This document shows, piece by piece, positions 61,783 to 64,000 of a DNA stretch of 64,000 bases; position 1 is the stretch's first letter, and the number at the start of each line of letters is the position of its first letter. A program made the position numbers and the translations under genes. The stretch lies in NCBI GenBank assembly GCA_046705285.1, contig JBJKQK010000083.1, positions 1 through 64,000 on the forward strand. Direction: 5' to 3'. The DNA is from SCRD01 sp046705285. GTDB taxonomy: Bacteria; Acidobacteriota; Terriglobia; UBA7540. Under the pieces are notes generated by a model. The model was not told the origin of the DNA. It did no database searches and saw nothing but the letters and a program-made list of their open reading frames with translations.

Positions 61783-62193
61783 GTGACTCGCCTGGCTGCA
61801 ATACGTTCCGCTGAACCGTGGATGCGTTCTATGCTGCGAATTGTCGCAGGTTTGACATTCTCCTGCCATGGAATGCAAAAACTATTTGGAATGTTCGGGG
61901 GCATAGGGGGCCACGGCATGCATGTGCCCCTGTTCTCTCTACTCGGGCTGGCCGGAATCCTGGAAACGTTCGGAGGGCTTCTGCTCATCCTCGGACTCTT
62001 CACGGTCCCCGTGGCATTTGTCCTTGCCGGTGAGATGGCGGTGGCCTACTTCATGGTTCATTTTCCGAGAGGCTTATTCCCCATTCAGAACGGTGGCGAA
62101 CTGGCTGTGCTCTATTGCTTCATCTTCCTGTATCTCTTTGCGGCAGGGGCTGGTACCGTAAGCATGGATCATTTGGTTCGCAAAAAGAACTAG
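61783..62193 (+). CDS. DoxX-family membrane protein
   Basis: 136 residues with four membrane helices. Family signatures: SMLRIVAGLTFSCHGMQKLF, then GLAGILETFGGLLLILGLFT and FVLAGEMAVAYFMVHFPRG, ending with VLYCFIFLYLFAAGAG. DoxX proteins are quinone-linked or oxidative-stress-related; the precise job is unknown. It begins with GTG. It is divergent from the Nudix gene, with 222 bases between the chosen starts. Confidence 0.9.
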   Translation: MTRLAAIRSAEPWMRSMLRIVAGLTFSCHGMQKLFGMFGGIGGHGMHVPLFSLLGLAGILETFGGLLLILGLFTVPVAFVLAGEMAVAYFMVHFPRGLFPIQNGGELAVLYCFIFLYLFAAGAGTVSMDHLVRKKN

Positions 62194-62254
62194 TCTTCGT
62201 CATTCCGAACATCCCTCGTCAATCGACTCATCAGCCTTGCCTCATTCAATAAGT

Positions 62255-63205
62255 TCACCGCGCATGGGCAACCCGAACCGAACGGGATGCAAACTGTGAA
62301 GCATGAGGGCGCGTCCTGGCCTCCGAATTCTGTAATTGCTCAGCTGACACCGCCTTGCGCGTGGCAGTCAGCATGTTCTGGACGGTGTCGCGCGCGATCC
62401 CACGGATAAGTGGCCTCACAAACCAGGCAATCAGAAAGGGAATCGGGCGCGAAAGCGCTATGGATTCCCACTCAATAATCACGCCATCGCCGTGTTTCGC
62501 GTACCGCCAATACGAATCAATTCGCCAAAGGTATCCGCTGTCTTGCCCAACGGGGTCCAGGTATTGCTGGGGCGTCCCATAGTCTTCAACCTGCTGAATG
62601 CGAGTGGAAATACTGCGGCTGTAGCCGCGGTCCGCGTCGACTCGCGTGAAATGGTTGTCATACCAGGTATCCAGGGTAACCGTAACAATGCTCTTCTTCT
62701 GCAGGCGAAGGAAGACCTTGTAGTCGTCTTCGTCTTGTCGGCTGATCAGGCGTGAAGCGACGATCTCGGGTTTGTAAATGTTTTTAAAATTGTTATAGTT
62801 TCGCAATACATCGAGCACAGTAGAGAGTTTCGTATGAGGAATAAGAATGTCCCCGACCCAGTGGTTAACCATCCCATTTGGAATGCTAATACGTTGCCCT
62901 TTGGCATCAAGCGTGTGGAGTTGTTGAACATAAACCCCGCCGTTCTCGAGCATCGACAGGACCTGTTCATACTGGGATTTAGGCAGGCTGTCGATATAAA
63001 GGAAGTCGCCGTCGTGGCGCTCGCCCTTGATGCGCGCCTGAGTCGCTTCAACGTAACGGTCGAATGCCTTGACCGTTTTCGAGGTCAGGGTTGCCGCGAA
63101 GAGATCGGAGGAAGCAGCCCCAAGCAGCGCGATTGTTGCGAACAGCGCCAGCAAACCCATGCTCAATAATGGACTCCCTACGGCAGGCTTCTTTCGATTT
63201 TTCAT
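62255..63205 (-). CDS. Secreted SRPBCC-like protein
   Basis: 316 residues from the ATG at 63205; a second ATG at 63211 and a longer frame from 63340 also exist, none with a strong ribosome site. The signal peptide is PLLSMGLLALFATIALLGAA. The middle section looks like a START/SRPBCC lipid-binding fold: VGDILIPHTKLSTVLDVLRN, VTVTLDTWYDNHFTRVDADR and DSGYLWRIDSYWRYAKHGDG, VIIEWESIALSRPIP. A hydrophobic segment follows. Such folds bind lipids or hydrophobic ligands; this is inferred from pattern only. Confidence 0.7.
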   Translation of the reverse strand: MKNRKKPAVGSPLLSMGLLALFATIALLGAASSDLFAATLTSKTVKAFDRYVEATQARIKGERHDGDFLYIDSLPKSQYEQVLSMLENGGVYVQQLHTLDAKGQRISIPNGMVNHWVGDILIPHTKLSTVLDVLRNYNNFKNIYKPEIVASRLISRQDEDDYKVFLRLQKKSIVTVTLDTWYDNHFTRVDADRGYSRSISTRIQQVEDYGTPQQYLDPVGQDSGYLWRIDSYWRYAKHGDGVIIEWESIALSRPIPFLIAWFVRPLIRGIARDTVQNMLTATRKAVSAEQLQNSEARTRPHASQFASRSVRVAHAR

Positions 63206-63372
63206 AATCATATAAATCGTACCATGCCCGACCGCTTGAAAACCGCAAGGCATGGCACGCGTCCAGGGAAGTTGTTTGGAACGGGCAATCAAAAACCGCA
63301 AGCGCAAAAACCTATTGAACAAAAAGAACATCCTAACCACTGATCATACATTTCTAAATGGGGGTCGGGAGA

Positions 63373-63879
63373 ATGAACATTCGGAGAGGTCTTATCGTGG
63401 CAGCAGTGTTTGCGATGGCAGTGGAAGTGGGGTTATCAGCAACCCAAACCACAAAAAATCAGAATATGAATGATTGGCCTTATGCAAAGGTCCAGAAACT
63501 GATGTCAAATCCCAAAACGGCCAAGAAGGTCATCAGAATGGCCAAGAAGAATCATGTCCTGCTGATGGCAGGATGGGGTATGGGTGGCACTCCGGTTACG
63601 ATGAAGGGCGAGTTTACAGGAGCCGACTGCTATTTGAGCGCCGGAAAGCACGGTCCTGACCACGCGCTGTGCTCCAAGGCGTGTGTTTCTCATGGCGGGC
63701 CAATTGTTTTTATTGCAAGCAGCGGAACCACCTACCTGGTTCTGCCGCCGAAAGACGGTGCACACTTTCCCGCACAAGTCTTGAACGATCTGGGCACGCC
63801 CGGCGTCACCGTACACGCGCACGAAATCATTTCGCACGGTATCAAATCTCTTTCGGTTGACTCTGTACAAAATAATTAA
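63373..63879 (+). CDS. Secreted protein with Cys-His-rich motif
   Basis: 168 residues from the ATG at 63373, which has GGGAG close upstream; the longer frame starts at 63358. Signal peptide: MNIRRGLIVAAVFAMAVEVG. The core has GEFTGADCYLSAGKHGPDHA followed by LCSKACVSHGG, a Cys/His arrangement I associate with small metal- or redox-related secreted proteins, and THVHAHEI-like histidines near the end (VHAHEIISHG). It may bind metal. Function unknown; divergent from the SRPBCC-like gene. Confidence 0.72.
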   Translation: MNIRRGLIVAAVFAMAVEVGLSATQTTKNQNMNDWPYAKVQKLMSNPKTAKKVIRMAKKNHVLLMAGWGMGGTPVTMKGEFTGADCYLSAGKHGPDHALCSKACVSHGGPIVFIASSGTTYLVLPPKDGAHFPAQVLNDLGTPGVTVHAHEIISHGIKSLSVDSVQNN

Positions 63880-64000
63880 AGTTCGCCTGGTTGGAGGATG
63901 CCGGACCGTCTGCATCCCGGCATCCTGCCTTCAGCCGGAACCGAAACTCCCTGACTTCCCTCCTCCGCCAACCCGCTATTGGAATCTTTTTCAATCTTGC

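Overview
The window looks like a chromosomal segment of an Acidobacteriota bacterium, or a close relative; this is an inference from gene content, not a database match. The supporting content is two Oar-like TonB-dependent receptors that start with a carboxypeptidase-regulatory-like domain, many small secreted proteins without recognisable function, a fused cobA-hemD gene, a bacillithiol-type bshA gene, LytTR and LytS signalling proteins, and a moderately high G+C composition. No rRNA, tRNA, CRISPR array, prophage or insertion sequence was found. Most of the window is ordinary core genome.

Layout. 1-3305: tetrapyrrole synthesis (hemA 3' end, hemC, cobA-hemD). 3362-9166: LytTR regulator, Nudix hydrolase, a cold-shock gene with a terminator-like leader, secreted proteins, a methyltransferase and a bactofilin. 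9319-12400: leuB and leuA on the minus strand. 13252-19174: a TonB receptor, two tandem NarL-type histidine kinases and an MDR alcohol dehydrogenase. 19314-24034: S9 peptidase, TIM-barrel protein and CPA2 antiporter. 24263-30269: the rnc-lepB-asmA cluster and a TPR protein. 30494-34573: glmM, a secreted glycine-zipper protein, a small zinc protein, cytochrome c and a CPBP protease. 34574-35411: a T-rich repeat region that hides a split minus-strand reading frame. 35412-43381: PP2C phosphatase, M24 peptidase, sodium symporter, DUF167, YggS, tmk and holB. 43654-50193: an Hfq-like protein, bshA, a second TonB receptor and an outer-membrane DUF2490-like protein. 50551-56376: hydrolase, MFS, AhpD-like and FkbM proteins, then an overlapping orf95-thiS-lytS operon. 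56849-58852: the F0 part of ATP synthase (atpZ-atpI-atpB-atpE), followed by what looks like a broken second atpE. 59167-63879: MscS, hemerythrin, Nudix, DoxX and secreted proteins.

How the genes fit together. hemA-hemC-cobA/hemD leads from glutamyl-tRNA to uroporphyrinogen III and on to precorrin-2. rnc-lepB-asmA is translationally coupled. The F0 genes stand without F1 genes or atpF, so the ATP synthase genes are split in this genome. Several sensor kinases and regulators lack adjacent partners: two NarL-type kinases, LytS and LytTR. The most unusual structures are the terminator/antiterminator-like leader of the cold-shock gene, the repeat-encoded ORF split at an A8 tract, the decayed second atpE, and a ThiS that runs 17 residues past its glycine tail.
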